From positions 1-49,547 of the forward strand of contig NZ_AUAM01000035.1 of assembly GCF_000428725.1 (NCBI RefSeq): a stretch of 49,547 bases of DNA, given 5' to 3'. The translations under genes were made by a program, and so were the position numbers. Of the stretch, positions 25,634 to 34,690 are shown in pieces. The notes beneath the pieces are model-generated. The model was not told the DNA's origin, ran no database searches, and was given only the letters and a program-made list of their open reading frames with translations. Source of the DNA: Psychromonas aquimarina ATCC BAA-1526. Its GTDB lineage: Bacteria; Pseudomonadota; Gammaproteobacteria; Enterobacterales; Psychromonadaceae. The first letter of the stretch is position 1, and each line of letters begins with the position of its first letter.

Positions 25634-26617
25634 TCAGAGCCTGGTTGAGCTTGTATCCGCCGCCGGCAAGACCTGCGCAACACTTTGACAAATAGTTTCA
25701 CGCAGCCATTTATGACCGGGTTCGTCATCATTACGTTTGTGCCATAACAGTACATAAACGAGCGGTGAAAACTCTATCGGCAAGGGCAGCTGCACTAACG
25801 GGTAAAGCCTCTGGGCATGGGGCACAAAACTGGACGGCAGGGTAACAATCAGATCGCTGTGTGCACAGGCGCTGACTGCGCCGTAAAAATCGGGCAGGGT
25901 AGTACTGATCTGGCGATGCTTACCGGATTCGGCTAAATGATAATCCAGTGCCCACCAGTCATTTCCTTCGCAGCGTATCTGCACATGTGACATCTGCAGA
26001 TACTTATCCAGATCCCACTGCTCTGTTTTTAATATTTCTAGAACCGGATGATTCTGCCGTACTAAACAGATCTGCTGATCGGTAAACAGTGTGCTCTGGG
26101 TGATACCGTCGGGCAGGTTATTGAGTCTAAAATCAGAAGTCGGGTGCAGATCCCGGGCGGTAATACCCAGATCAATCTGCCCCTGCAGCAGCCCCTGCAT
26201 TGACTTTTCAGTCCAGCCGTATGAGTTCAAAGTAATATTAGGTGCCTGGCGTAGAAGCGGGCCGATATAATAAGGCAGCAGAGTATCATAGGCGCTTTCG
26301 ACCATCGCAAAGGAGAACTGGCGATGGCTGCCGGCTGGAGTAAAGCGCGGCGGCAGGGTAACCTGATACAGGCCCTGCAGAATGCCCGGCAGCTGTGATT
26401 TTAACTGCAGCGCATGGCTGGTGGGTTTTAGACCGTGGGCGCCGCGTAAAAAAAGCGGATCTTCTAAGGTATCCCGCAGCCGGTTAAGGCTTTTACTCAG
26501 TGCAGACTGGCTAAGGTGCAGGCGGCTGGCCGCCCGGGTAACACTCTCTTCTTCAAGAAGTATCTGCAGGATTACTAATAAATTAAGATCAATGCGTGCT
26601 AGTTTATCAATATTCAT
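25634..26617 (-). CDS. LysR-family transcription regulator
   Basis: 327 residues: an N-terminal winged helix-turn-helix (about 5-65; LLVILQILLEEESVTRAASR, LHLSQSALSKSLNRLRDTLED) and a C-terminal effector-binding domain of the periplasmic-binding type (about 95-310). The ligand is not predictable. It is divergent from the Bcr/CflA-type exporter, with a 7-bp-arm palindrome between them at 26658-26675. In LysR systems this layout usually means it controls the neighbouring exporter and itself. Confidence 0.93.
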   Translation of the reverse strand: MNIDKLARIDLNLLVILQILLEEESVTRAASRLHLSQSALSKSLNRLRDTLEDPLFLRGAHGLKPTSHALQLKSQLPGILQGLYQVTLPPRFTPAGSHRQFSFAMVESAYDTLLPYYIGPLLRQAPNITLNSYGWTEKSMQGLLQGQIDLGITARDLHPTSDFRLNNLPDGITQSTLFTDQQICLVRQNHPVLEILKTEQWDLDKYLQMSHVQIRCEGNDWWALDYHLAESGKHRQISTTLPDFYGAVSACAHSDLIVTLPSSFVPHAQRLYPLVQLPLPIEFSPLVYVLLWHKRNDDEPGHKWLRETICQSVAQVLPAADTSSTRL

Positions 26618-26657
26618 AGATATTCCTTAAAGGAAATTAGGTTTGGACATTATGCCA

Positions 26658-26675
26658 TTATGATTCATATCATAA
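26658..26675. promoter_or_regulatory. Probable LysR-type operator
   Basis: TTATGAT (26658-26664) and ATCATAA (26669-26675) are exact inverses around TCAT. The site is in the 139-base divergent gap between the LysR gene and the exporter. It is compatible with the interrupted-dyad T-N11-A pattern of LysR sites. Assignment rests on position and symmetry. Confidence 0.6.
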
Positions 26676-26756
26676 CCCGGGTAAACTGCGCCGCATAGTC
26701 TAAGAACAAAATTAGATTATTACTGTGTTATTTAAAGAAAATTACAGAGGAAAAAA

Positions 26757-27959
26757 ATGCGCAAAAATATATTACCCGTACTGATGACTATGGTGGTTTT
26801 AAGCCCCTTAGCTATCGATATTTATTTACCTTCTATGCCGGTTATGGCAACAGAGTTTAATGTTTCAGCCAGTGAAGTACAGTCTACTTTAGTGTTGTTT
26901 TTATTTGCTATGGGTATAGGCCAAATTCTGATCGGCCCGCTGGCGGATCGTTTTGGACGCCGTCCGATTGCGATTGCCGGTATTGTACTTTACGGTCTGA
27001 GCAGTTTATTAGGCGCCATGGCGGTGCAGTTTGAATGGCTGCAGATTGCCAGGATACTGCAGGGGATTGCCGCTTGTGCAACTTCTATTGTGGTATTCAG
27101 TGCCGTGCGGGACAGCTTTAACAGTCAGCAGAGTGCGCATTATTACAGTTATCTGAACGGTGTTATCTGTGTGATCCCGGCATTAGCCCCAACCTTAGGC
27201 GGACTGCTTGCGCTGCAGTTCGGCTGGCGTGCAACTTTTATTTTTATGGCTCTGTTTGCGATACTGGTACTGCTGATTGTGTTATACAGGCTGCCTGAAA
27301 CTCGTCCGGAAAATACCGATACCAGCGGGCGTCTATATCATTGGGAGCGTTTTAAACCCGTTCTGCGCGAGCCGCACTTTATGTTTTATGCTTTAGCCTG
27401 CATGGCCGGTATGGCATCTATTTTAACCTACGTATCCTACGCTCCCGACTGGCTGATTAGACACCTGGGTATTTCTGAATTAGGTTTCAGTGCGTTATTC
27501 GGCCTGAATGCCGCGGTTAATATTGCCGCCTGCTTCTGCGCACCTATGGTAATTAAACGCTTTGGTAACCGTCCGACGGTAATTATTGCCTTGTCTACCT
27601 TATTAGCATCAGCTGTACTGCAGTTTATCGGGCAGCAGTGGGGGCCGAATGCCGGTCTAGCCGGCGCATTTACCTTTATGCTGCCTATGATGCTGCTGTG
27701 TATCGGTTTTGCACTGCTGCTTGGACCGGCTACCAGCATGGCACTGTCTGCATTCGGCGAACGCGCCGGAACGGCTTCGGCAATGCTCGGCTGTATCCAG
27801 ATGAGCGGCGCAGCCCTGCTTGCCGGCCTTACTCAGCAGACCGGATTAAGCGCGCCTTACGCAGTCATTGTACTGATGGGCAGTTTATCGTTAAGTCTGC
27901 TGCTGATGATGTTAATGCCGCGTTTAAATCACTGGCATCAAGAACAGTTTGCAAGTTAA
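26757..27959 (+). CDS. Bcr/CflA-family MFS drug-resistance transporter
   Basis: 400 residues with twelve predicted membrane spans. The N-terminal signature LSPLAIDIYLPSMPVMATEF and the loop 2-3 motif GPLADRFGRRPI are typical of the Bcr/CflA branch of drug:H+ antiporters. GRLYHWERFKPVL marks the central cytoplasmic loop. The ribosome site is AGAGGAAAAAA before the ATG. The gene is divergent from a LysR regulator that probably controls it. A perfect 32-bp palindrome follows it. The substrate cannot be told. Confidence 0.92.
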   Translation: MRKNILPVLMTMVVLSPLAIDIYLPSMPVMATEFNVSASEVQSTLVLFLFAMGIGQILIGPLADRFGRRPIAIAGIVLYGLSSLLGAMAVQFEWLQIARILQGIAACATSIVVFSAVRDSFNSQQSAHYYSYLNGVICVIPALAPTLGGLLALQFGWRATFIFMALFAILVLLIVLYRLPETRPENTDTSGRLYHWERFKPVLREPHFMFYALACMAGMASILTYVSYAPDWLIRHLGISELGFSALFGLNAAVNIAACFCAPMVIKRFGNRPTVIIALSTLLASAVLQFIGQQWGPNAGLAGAFTFMLPMMLLCIGFALLLGPATSMALSAFGERAGTASAMLGCIQMSGAALLAGLTQQTGLSAPYAVIVLMGSLSLSLLLMMLMPRLNHWHQEQFAS

Positions 27960-27974
27960 CTTTTTAAAATAATT

Positions 27975-28006
27975 CAGACATATCCCAGTTAACTGGGATA
28001 TGTCTG
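27975..28006. terminator. Perfect 32-bp palindrome after the exporter gene
   Basis: CAGACATATCCCAGTT (27975-27990) is followed directly by its exact inverse (27991-28006). As RNA it makes a stem of about 14 bp with a tiny loop. It lies 15 bases past the exporter stop, but no T run follows on the + strand, so it may act as a terminator, an mRNA stabiliser or a protein site. Confidence 0.5.
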
Positions 28007-28134
28007 CCTGTATTCCTCTCTATCTAACAAGATAATCATAAAAACATGATATTCCTAGCTCTAGGAACAATAGGCGGCTACACTATTCTCTGTAAAAATA
28101 GAGTGTTATAGCTAAATTGATTCGGGACAGGATT

Positions 28135-31100
28135 ATGCAGTTAAAGGATGAGCTATTAAATCTTAGGGCCGAGCTTGATTTGCTCAGGACCTCGCAGGAT
28201 AAACAGCAGCAGAATATAAACAAGCGCTTTAATGATTTAAGCCGCCGGCTGGAGCAGTTAGGTTCGTTGTCAGACAGTGCTGATAGCCAGTCCTCTTCAG
28301 GAAAGCAGTCAAGAGAGACTGTGCAGCTTGCTATAAAAAATGGTAATGCCGTTTTTCATGCCTATGAAAATGAAACACTGCGCCCGGGGCGTGAAGAAAT
28401 CACTGCCGATATTTTATCAAGCAGTGCAGAGCATATTCGTGAGCAGAACAACAGCAGTGCACAGCCGGAGCTTAGCGTTGAAATTACCCGGGAAGCTGTT
28501 ATTCAGCTCAGCCAGTCAGGCCTGTTAAACCGCTTAGGCGAATTTGCCGGTGCTTTATTCGGCCCCTTTAGCGCTGTCAGTTGTCAAATTCACTCTTTTT
28601 ATAAACATTATCAGCAGCGCGGGTTAGGCCCGGTTTTCTTAATGACGGTGGTGGGAATTATTACCCTGACCCTTGGTTTTGCTTATCTGCTGCAGTATTC
28701 GATCAATAACTGGTTTTCAGAGCTGGCCAAGGCATTATCGGGGTTTGCAGCCGCCAATGCTGTTCTGCTTCTCGCTGTGTTTATCCGTAAAAAACGCCCC
28801 GGTATGGAGGATTTCTCCTCGGGACTGGTCGGCCTGGGGCTGATCCTTAACTATCTATGTACTTATTTTATCGGCCCCTATTTTGAACTGATTCCGAGCA
28901 GTATGAGCTTTCTTTTACTACTGCTGATCACCTCTGCCGGTTTTGTTCTTTCCATGAAACTTGAAACTCGGGTAATTGCCGTTGTTGCTCTTCTGGGGGG
29001 CTCGCTTGCTCCTGTTATGCTGCTTTTTGACAGTCAGGCTCCGCTGCTGTATCTGCCTTATCTGCTGTTGATCGGCTGCTGTGCTGTGGTGCAGAGCCGT
29101 ATGCTTAACTGGCCGGCACTGATGGAGGTAACTGCCTTAGTGCATATTGCCTGTATCGAACTGTTTATGCTTTATCTTGGTCGACCCTTTGTGTCTTTAG
29201 ACTGGCAGGTGCTGGCCGCGCTGCTCTCGGTAAACCTCCTGTTTTATGTTTACGCCTTGACGGCCATACTTGCTTTTAATAAAAGAGAGCGGCTGCCGGA
29301 TGAAAAGCCTGGTTTAATGAATAAAGCAATACAGGTTATGCCGTTTGCTTTACTGGCCTTTGTACTGCTGACGGTCAGTCAGTTAAGTGTATTCAGCGGT
29401 CAGATATTTTTAGTTAACGCCCTGCTGTGCAGTGCCGGATACCTGTTTTTCAGCCGCTATAAGCCGCTGCGTCCCATACTGCTGGTGTTTGCCGCCAGCT
29501 TTGCCGGTTTTGCCGCTCTGCAGCTGGTCAGCCGCGACTTTTTAGGTTTAGTGCTGCTGCTGGAAGGGACGCTGCTGCTGTGGTTAGGTGCTAAAGAATC
29601 CTATCTGACTGCGCGTTCAGAAGCCTATGTTCTTTTAGCCGCTGGGCTGCTGGTTAATATTGGCGCTTTAAGTGAAGCTGTTAGTGTCAGCCACTACAAT
29701 CTTAATAATTTTGATTCCTATGCTTTTACTTTAATTATTTTATTTATGACAGCTGCAGCCCTGTATACAAGCGCTGCCTTGATGAAAAAACTGCTTTTTA
29801 ACAATGGACAAGTATTGTTTATAGCTCTTGAAGGGAAAATATGGATAGTAATTAAAGAGCTGCTCAGCCTGAGTTATACCGTCTGTTTATTGTTTAGCGC
29901 CTATCTGCTTAGTGAGCTGTATTTTGTAAATATTGCTCCTGTGATCAGCCTGCTGCTGCTTTATTTAGCCGCTAAAGATAAGCTTAAATTTACTGAAATA
30001 ACCGCCTGGCTGCTGCTTTTACCGCTGCTGGCTCTGACGGTACTGGGTATTATGGACTCCGGCAGCTATAGTTTTACGCAGCAGCCGCTTTATGCACAGT
30101 TAGCCCGAGTGGAACTGTTTGTTTCTCTGTTATTGACTTATTACTGGTACAGGCGTTATTTCAGCGATTCGAAGATCATTAAATTAGCCTATCGTCTGCA
30201 GCTTCTGTGCTTATTAGCTGTCCCTTTACTGTTCCTGCCGAAAGTAATACGCCTGTTTACTGACTATATCAGTATTGCACTTTGGTTAAGCGGCTTTATC
30301 AGCTTGATGCTGGCTCGATATGTTAAACATAGGGCTTTGATTTTAGAGGCCAAAATTCTAACCATAAGCGCGATTATTATTACTGCGCTCAGCTGCCTGT
30401 TTGAACTGTGGCAGGGGCTGGCGGCATTAGCAGCAGGGGGCTTGTTTATGGGCTTTTTAGTTTATCGTTATCTGTACCTGGACAGGCTGCAGCAGCTTAT
30501 TCTGCGCTTACAGTGGCAGTTAAGCCCCTATTATTTTGCTCTGGTTCTAGCGGTTATTACCCATAGTTTAATGAGCTTATGGCAGCCTGAGTGGGCAGTT
30601 GTTGCCGCAGCTTTGTGTGCCTATTTTTATTTACTGCTTCGCCGTCACCCGTCTGCTTTGGTATTACGCTCTAGTTATAGCGCAGCTTACGCACTGCTGT
30701 TTGTTTTTGCCGCTGCGCCTGTACTGCTGCATAGCCAGGTGTCTTTCAGCTTATCTGCTGAAAGCCTGATAGTGATGCTTTGTGAGCTGTGCACACTGCT
30801 GATCCTGGGGAAATTAATTGTTGAACGGGGGGCTGCCGTTCGTCTGCATCGGAAAAGTCTGCCGCTGGATGTGCTGCGCTGGGGCTGGCATATTTTGTTA
30901 GCCTTGAGCTATCTGTTGTGGAGTTACCAGCTGAGTACACTGGCTGCCGCGCCGTTAAGTGCCATTCTTCTTGTGATACACGGCAGTGTTTTAATGTTTA
31001 TCAGCCTGAGGGCCGGGCGGAAGGGCATGATCAGGTTAGCGGGAGCTGTGTTTGCATTAGCCTGTATTAAAGTTCTGCTGGTGGATATGGCCAGCTTTGA

Positions 31101-31221
31101 GATTATCCAGAAGGTTATCGCCTTTATGGTGATCGGTGCGATACTGCTGAGTGTTTCCTACTTTTATCAGAAAGCACGAAACAAACAGCTGCAGAGTGGT
31201 GTTCAAGATGAAGGTGTTTAG
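28135..31221 (+). CDS. DUF2339 multi-span membrane protein
   Basis: About 1028 residues. The frame opens at a TTG at 28117, but the ATG at 28135 has GGGA seven bases upstream and is preferred. A coiled-coil N-terminus (about 1-45) and a polar linker to about 125 come first. A very long hydrophobic region with roughly two dozen or more spans, including GLGPVFLMTVVGIITLTLGF, GLVGLGLILNYLCTYFIGPY and LETRVIAVVALLGGSLAPV, then continues to the C-terminus. This layout is typical of DUF2339 proteins, whose function is unknown. It stands alone; the next gene converges from the - strand with only three bases between stops. Confidence 0.88.
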   Translation: MQLKDELLNLRAELDLLRTSQDKQQQNINKRFNDLSRRLEQLGSLSDSADSQSSSGKQSRETVQLAIKNGNAVFHAYENETLRPGREEITADILSSSAEHIREQNNSSAQPELSVEITREAVIQLSQSGLLNRLGEFAGALFGPFSAVSCQIHSFYKHYQQRGLGPVFLMTVVGIITLTLGFAYLLQYSINNWFSELAKALSGFAAANAVLLLAVFIRKKRPGMEDFSSGLVGLGLILNYLCTYFIGPYFELIPSSMSFLLLLLITSAGFVLSMKLETRVIAVVALLGGSLAPVMLLFDSQAPLLYLPYLLLIGCCAVVQSRMLNWPALMEVTALVHIACIELFMLYLGRPFVSLDWQVLAALLSVNLLFYVYALTAILAFNKRERLPDEKPGLMNKAIQVMPFALLAFVLLTVSQLSVFSGQIFLVNALLCSAGYLFFSRYKPLRPILLVFAASFAGFAALQLVSRDFLGLVLLLEGTLLLWLGAKESYLTARSEAYVLLAAGLLVNIGALSEAVSVSHYNLNNFDSYAFTLIILFMTAAALYTSAALMKKLLFNNGQVLFIALEGKIWIVIKELLSLSYTVCLLFSAYLLSELYFVNIAPVISLLLLYLAAKDKLKFTEITAWLLLLPLLALTVLGIMDSGSYSFTQQPLYAQLARVELFVSLLLTYYWYRRYFSDSKIIKLAYRLQLLCLLAVPLLFLPKVIRLFTDYISIALWLSGFISLMLARYVKHRALILEAKILTISAIIITALSCLFELWQGLAALAAGGLFMGFLVYRYLYLDRLQQLILRLQWQLSPYYFALVLAVITHSLMSLWQPEWAVVAAALCAYFYLLLRRHPSALVLRSSYSAAYALLFVFAAAPVLLHSQVSFSLSAESLIVMLCELCTLLILGKLIVERGAAVRLHRKSLPLDVLRWGWHILLALSYLLWSYQLSTLAAAPLSAILLVIHGSVLMFISLRAGRKGMIRLAGAVFALACIKVLLVDMASFEIIQKVIAFMVIGAILLSVSYFYQKARNKQLQSGVQDEGV

Positions 31222-31224
31222 CGG

Positions 31225-32253
31225 TCAGGCCTGCTCCCCCTGCCAGGTGAAGTGACGGTTAGGTTTCTGGGTGACAAAACCTTTTTCCAGCAGGGCGTGA
31301 AAGATGTGGTTAACCTCTTCACTGCTGATATCAAGTTTATCGGCAACTGCTTTTTTACTGCAGCGGACATCACCAGTAAGCAGGATGTCCAGTGCTTTTT
31401 GAAACAGTATATCGGGACGTGATATCTCTATCCTGGTTTCGTTGTGTTGTTCATTAGACTCTATCGGCTGTGCTGCCTGAGGTGTCTGCGCAGCCTGTTC
31501 ACTTTGTTTTTTTACGGCTGCTGTCGTACGGGTAAATCTAAGCTCTTCGCCGATTAATCCGACAAAAAAGGCTGCAAAAAGATCCAGTAATACCGATAAA
31601 AAGATCACTAATCCCAGCTGCGCTGTCACAGGAGTGGTATTAAGGCCGTCGGCCAGGCTGCCGATCAGCCCGAATACCGAGCCCTGGCTGGCAACGGGTA
31701 AATTATCTCTCTGCACTGCCAGTTCAACCTGCTGCTGACGAAGTTTGGCGTTCTCTTTTTGAATGCGGGCAACGCCTGTAGCAATTCGGTTCAGGGTAAT
31801 ATATTTCTCAGCTGCTATGTTGTTTAAATCAATCTGCTTGTCAATGGCGGCAATCTGTAAATCAAAGGCATGAACTTTACTCTGCTGCACATCCACATGA
31901 CGCTGTGCTGTATTTGTTGCACTGTTAATGCCGCCGATACTGCCGCCGATTGAGATGGCTGCTAAAATTGAATAAAAAGTAAATGCGGAAAGGGCCGCTG
32001 TTAAATGCCGCCTTGCCATGCGTTCGCCGAATTCATACCAGGCAAAAAACTTGCCTAATTCAAAAATAACCGCCAGAGAGCCGAATAAAACTTTCATCCA
32101 CGGATCATCGTCTATCGACAGAAAAAGCAGCAGGGAAAAAATAATGGAAGCTAAAATTGCCGCGCCAGTAAAGCTGTATACCACGGTCATTGCAAAAGGG
32201 CCTTTTGCATGGCGAATACGTCTTTTTTGTAAATTACTCATGGCATGATTCAT
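31225..32253 (-). CDS. Membrane protein with coiled coil and C-terminal winged helix, function unknown
   Basis: 342 residues; family not recognised. Three hydrophobic spans fall in the first 110 residues (about 20-45, 55-72, 86-108), then a Gln/Lys-rich coiled coil (about 115-185, likely outside the cytoplasm), a fourth span (about 210-235) and a Gln/Glu-rich linker. The C-terminal 65 residues (ILFQKALDILLTGDVRCSKK to NRHFTWQG) have a winged-helix pattern somewhat like the FtsK gamma domain. A DNA-binding wing on a membrane protein suggests a membrane-tethered regulator or DNA anchor; this is inference. The start could be the Met four codons later. It sits between DUF2339 and a Gly/Ala-rich protein gene. 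Confidence 0.72.
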   Translation of the reverse strand: MNHAMSNLQKRRIRHAKGPFAMTVVYSFTGAAILASIIFSLLLFLSIDDDPWMKVLFGSLAVIFELGKFFAWYEFGERMARRHLTAALSAFTFYSILAAISIGGSIGGINSATNTAQRHVDVQQSKVHAFDLQIAAIDKQIDLNNIAAEKYITLNRIATGVARIQKENAKLRQQQVELAVQRDNLPVASQGSVFGLIGSLADGLNTTPVTAQLGLVIFLSVLLDLFAAFFVGLIGEELRFTRTTAAVKKQSEQAAQTPQAAQPIESNEQHNETRIEISRPDILFQKALDILLTGDVRCSKKAVADKLDISSEEVNHIFHALLEKGFVTQKPNRHFTWQGEQA

Positions 32254-32449
32254 CTAAGTGATAATATTTGTCTGTAAAATCAAAGGTTATGATCTTTGTT
32301 CGCAAATATAGGAATAAAAATTGTCGCGCATTGTAGAGGCCGGACTGCAAAAAATCCAGTAAGGGCGGGGTTTGAGTGTCAATCTGTTAAATAGTGTATG
32401 AATTTCATTCGATTAGCAGCATTTTTACAGTGATGATTAACGGGAAATA

Positions 32450-32493
32450 CAATAAACACAGGGAGCTTAAGTTTAAAGCTTCCCTGTGTTTTG
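32450..32493 (-). terminator. Terminator after the 614-residue protein gene
   Basis: AAACACAGGGAGCTT (32454-32468) pairs with AAGCTTCCCTGTGTTT (32476-32491), with one bulged base. T-rich sequence follows on both sides. It lies just past the - strand stop at 32506. Confidence 0.65.
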
Positions 32494-32505
32494 AATTTAC
32501 GAAGA

Positions 32506-34350
32506 TTAAACCTGGGGCTCTAAGACCAGTAAGCTGCCCAGTTTGGCTGCTGCGCTTGATTTCTTTTTCGCTCCCTGTTTTTCTTTAAAGCGTGTATTCG
32601 CCGCTCTTTCCACCCCGGCCTGGGCATTGGTCAGCGCATCATCGCTGTTATCAGTCGAGTCGAGGTAGGCCTGTTCAAGTTCCGGCGGTCTGAACAGACT
32701 CGGCAGAGTGCCGCGCATGCCTTCGATATCGGATTTTGTAAAGTCAGTGACAACGGAAATCCGCCATAACTCTTCGCCAAGATGCTGGTAGCTTTGATCT
32801 AATATCGCCATGTAAGTGAGAGCTTTATCCTGACAACGGCAAAGTGCCACTCTGTTTACACTGCGGTCATACTTTTCATTTTTACGTTTCTGATAGGCTT
32901 TGCTGGTTAAGTGGCTGGCTAATTTATCCCATAACAGAATTTTAAGGAGCATAGGGTTAACCATAGTTTCTGTATCAAAATCAGTACCGATGCCGGCTGT
33001 CACACCTGCAGCCATTCTTACTTTAAGGTCGCCGCTGCCGCGGACAACCGCTTCAACCTTCGCGTTTATTCCTGCACCGGCACTCACCGCCCCTTCAATT
33101 TTAAAGCGTGCCGCATCAATACTGCGCGCCTTAAAAACAGCTGTCACCGAGCCCTTGGCTTTAGCACCAATAAACGCACTGCCGCCGATACTGCCGACAA
33201 TAAATTCATCAGCCCCGAGAATATTGCTGCTGTTGAATGCTCCGTTTACCTGTGCTTTAACTTCTGCGCCGACAAATAAGGATGCTTCGCTCTGCAGAGC
33301 AAATAACTGCCCGATACTCAGTTCATGGCTGACTTCAACTACCAGGCCGCATTTTGCAGCCAGCTCAAGATTGACTCCGATATCGATACCTGGAACCAGC
33401 TGCATAGGTGCAAAGCCGTTACGGTTTTCCAGCTCGGCTTGTGAAAAGTTTGTTTCTTTTGCCAGAACCTGGCTGACACCTGCATTGCCTGTGATGCCGA
33501 TTTCCGGCTTGCCGGCCCGTCCCTGGGTGACAGTTGCACCGCCGTTGCCGCCGAATTTTGCGTGCATGCCCATTTTTCCTTTGACTCGCGCTTCAAATCC
33601 GGCCTGTATATCGACTTCATTACGGATAATGTTCTTAAAGTCCCAGGTACGTTTTATCTTAATTTTGGCTTCAGCAAAAAGGTCCAGAGTATTTTCGGTG
33701 CTCAGTGCGCCGTCTTTTGCCGAAGCTTTATCTTCATAACCTGTCTTGAAACCTTTATGGCAGATCGCTGTATATAAACTGCGTTTATGCTGGTCGTTGA
33801 GGATCTGCCAGACATTATTATCCATGCTCTCTTTCTGGTCGTACAAACTTTTCAGACTGTCAAGTTGAGCATCAATCACTTCAAGCTGTATACGCCCTAA
33901 CTCACCGCTTTGAACAATATTTGTCTGCAGCGATTCAATGAGTTTTATCTGCTGCAGCAAAAAATTATAGGTGGTGCGGTTAATACATTTAAAGCGGATA
34001 TTTTCCAGCGGAGTTCTACTTGGACGGACCTCCCTTATTATTTTGCTGAAATGTACTCTAATCTGACTGCACAGAACCATCCATACCGGATCATTGGTCA
34101 CATCAAATGCACCATAACCATAGCTTTCACTTAGTTTCTTATGGTGCCTGTGTTTCATCGCTTCAAGATTAGAGTAGACAATATCAATGCCTCTCTGCAG
34201 ATAAGGTGTTGCTTTTATTTTGTTCCCTTTAAAGGCCGTATGCAGGGTTTTTGTCCACTTGGCAAATTCTCTAGAACAGACGGAGGGCGGCTGAAAACTG
34301 TTACCGGGTTTTAAAATAGAATTGATATTGAGCTCTAAGGGATCTGCCAT
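32506..34350 (-). CDS. Large Gly/Ala-rich soluble protein, function unknown
   Basis: 614 residues from the Met at 34350, chosen because AGGA lies seven bases upstream; the frame is open further to 34521 without a ribosome site. There is no signal peptide and no clear membrane span. The N-terminal third is helical and polar (MKHRHHKKLSESYGYGAFDV). The central part (about 215-475) is rich in Gly, Ala and Val in an alternating pattern (GNGGATVTQGRAG, GAGINAKVEAVVRGSG), suggesting repeated amphipathic beta strands. The C-terminus is helical and ends with a Lys/Ala-rich stretch. I know no family. It may be co-expressed with the winged-helix membrane gene 252 bases downstream, though a terminator lies between them. 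Confidence 0.7.
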   Translation of the reverse strand: MADPLELNINSILKPGNSFQPPSVCSREFAKWTKTLHTAFKGNKIKATPYLQRGIDIVYSNLEAMKHRHHKKLSESYGYGAFDVTNDPVWMVLCSQIRVHFSKIIREVRPSRTPLENIRFKCINRTTYNFLLQQIKLIESLQTNIVQSGELGRIQLEVIDAQLDSLKSLYDQKESMDNNVWQILNDQHKRSLYTAICHKGFKTGYEDKASAKDGALSTENTLDLFAEAKIKIKRTWDFKNIIRNEVDIQAGFEARVKGKMGMHAKFGGNGGATVTQGRAGKPEIGITGNAGVSQVLAKETNFSQAELENRNGFAPMQLVPGIDIGVNLELAAKCGLVVEVSHELSIGQLFALQSEASLFVGAEVKAQVNGAFNSSNILGADEFIVGSIGGSAFIGAKAKGSVTAVFKARSIDAARFKIEGAVSAGAGINAKVEAVVRGSGDLKVRMAAGVTAGIGTDFDTETMVNPMLLKILLWDKLASHLTSKAYQKRKNEKYDRSVNRVALCRCQDKALTYMAILDQSYQHLGEELWRISVVTDFTKSDIEGMRGTLPSLFRPPELEQAYLDSTDNSDDALTNAQAGVERAANTRFKEKQGAKKKSSAAAKLGSLLVLEPQV

Positions 34351-34690
34351 GTTTAATTCCTGAATAGAGTGGTAAGGAGCAACTACTGCTGTGTACTGTA
34401 ATAACGGAAGGGTATGCCTTTTATTTATAATTAATAGGAAATTATCGTGAGAATAAGGTGTTGATTTATCTGTGCTTTGATTTTGGCAAAATAGAAGTCG
34501 TAATGCTACAGCCTGCTGCACATTTTTTTCATTTTCTATCGTTACTCAGCAGGCTGAGGCAGTTAAGATCAGTACTTCTGCTGACAGAGAAAAGAACGGC
34601 TGTTGAATATAAATCTAAGATTTTAAACCTTGACCATCTAAACTCTGCTGAGCATTATACTTTTATATTAATTTAAATTGTTGGATAACA
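34351..34690. other. Divergent gap between the 614-residue protein and hydrolase genes
   Basis: 340 bases with no convincing coding frame. The frame of the - strand gene stays open into it, but without a ribosome site. It should contain both divergent promoters. No strong inverted repeat or operator was seen. Confidence 0.4.

Noticed and set aside
28117..28134. TTG start for the DUF2339 gene
   Set aside because: The ATG six codons later has a GGGA ribosome site at normal spacing, which would be inside the gene if the TTG were used.
32900..33739. 279-codon + strand open frame
   Set aside because: It lies antisense to the centre of the 614-residue gene. The Gly/Ala-rich codons of that gene keep the opposite frame open, the product is a low-complexity Ala/Pro/Ser/Thr sequence, and no ribosome site is seen.
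34351..34521. Upstream extension of the 614-residue protein
   Set aside because: There is no ribosome site, whereas AGGA precedes the Met at 34350 by seven bases.
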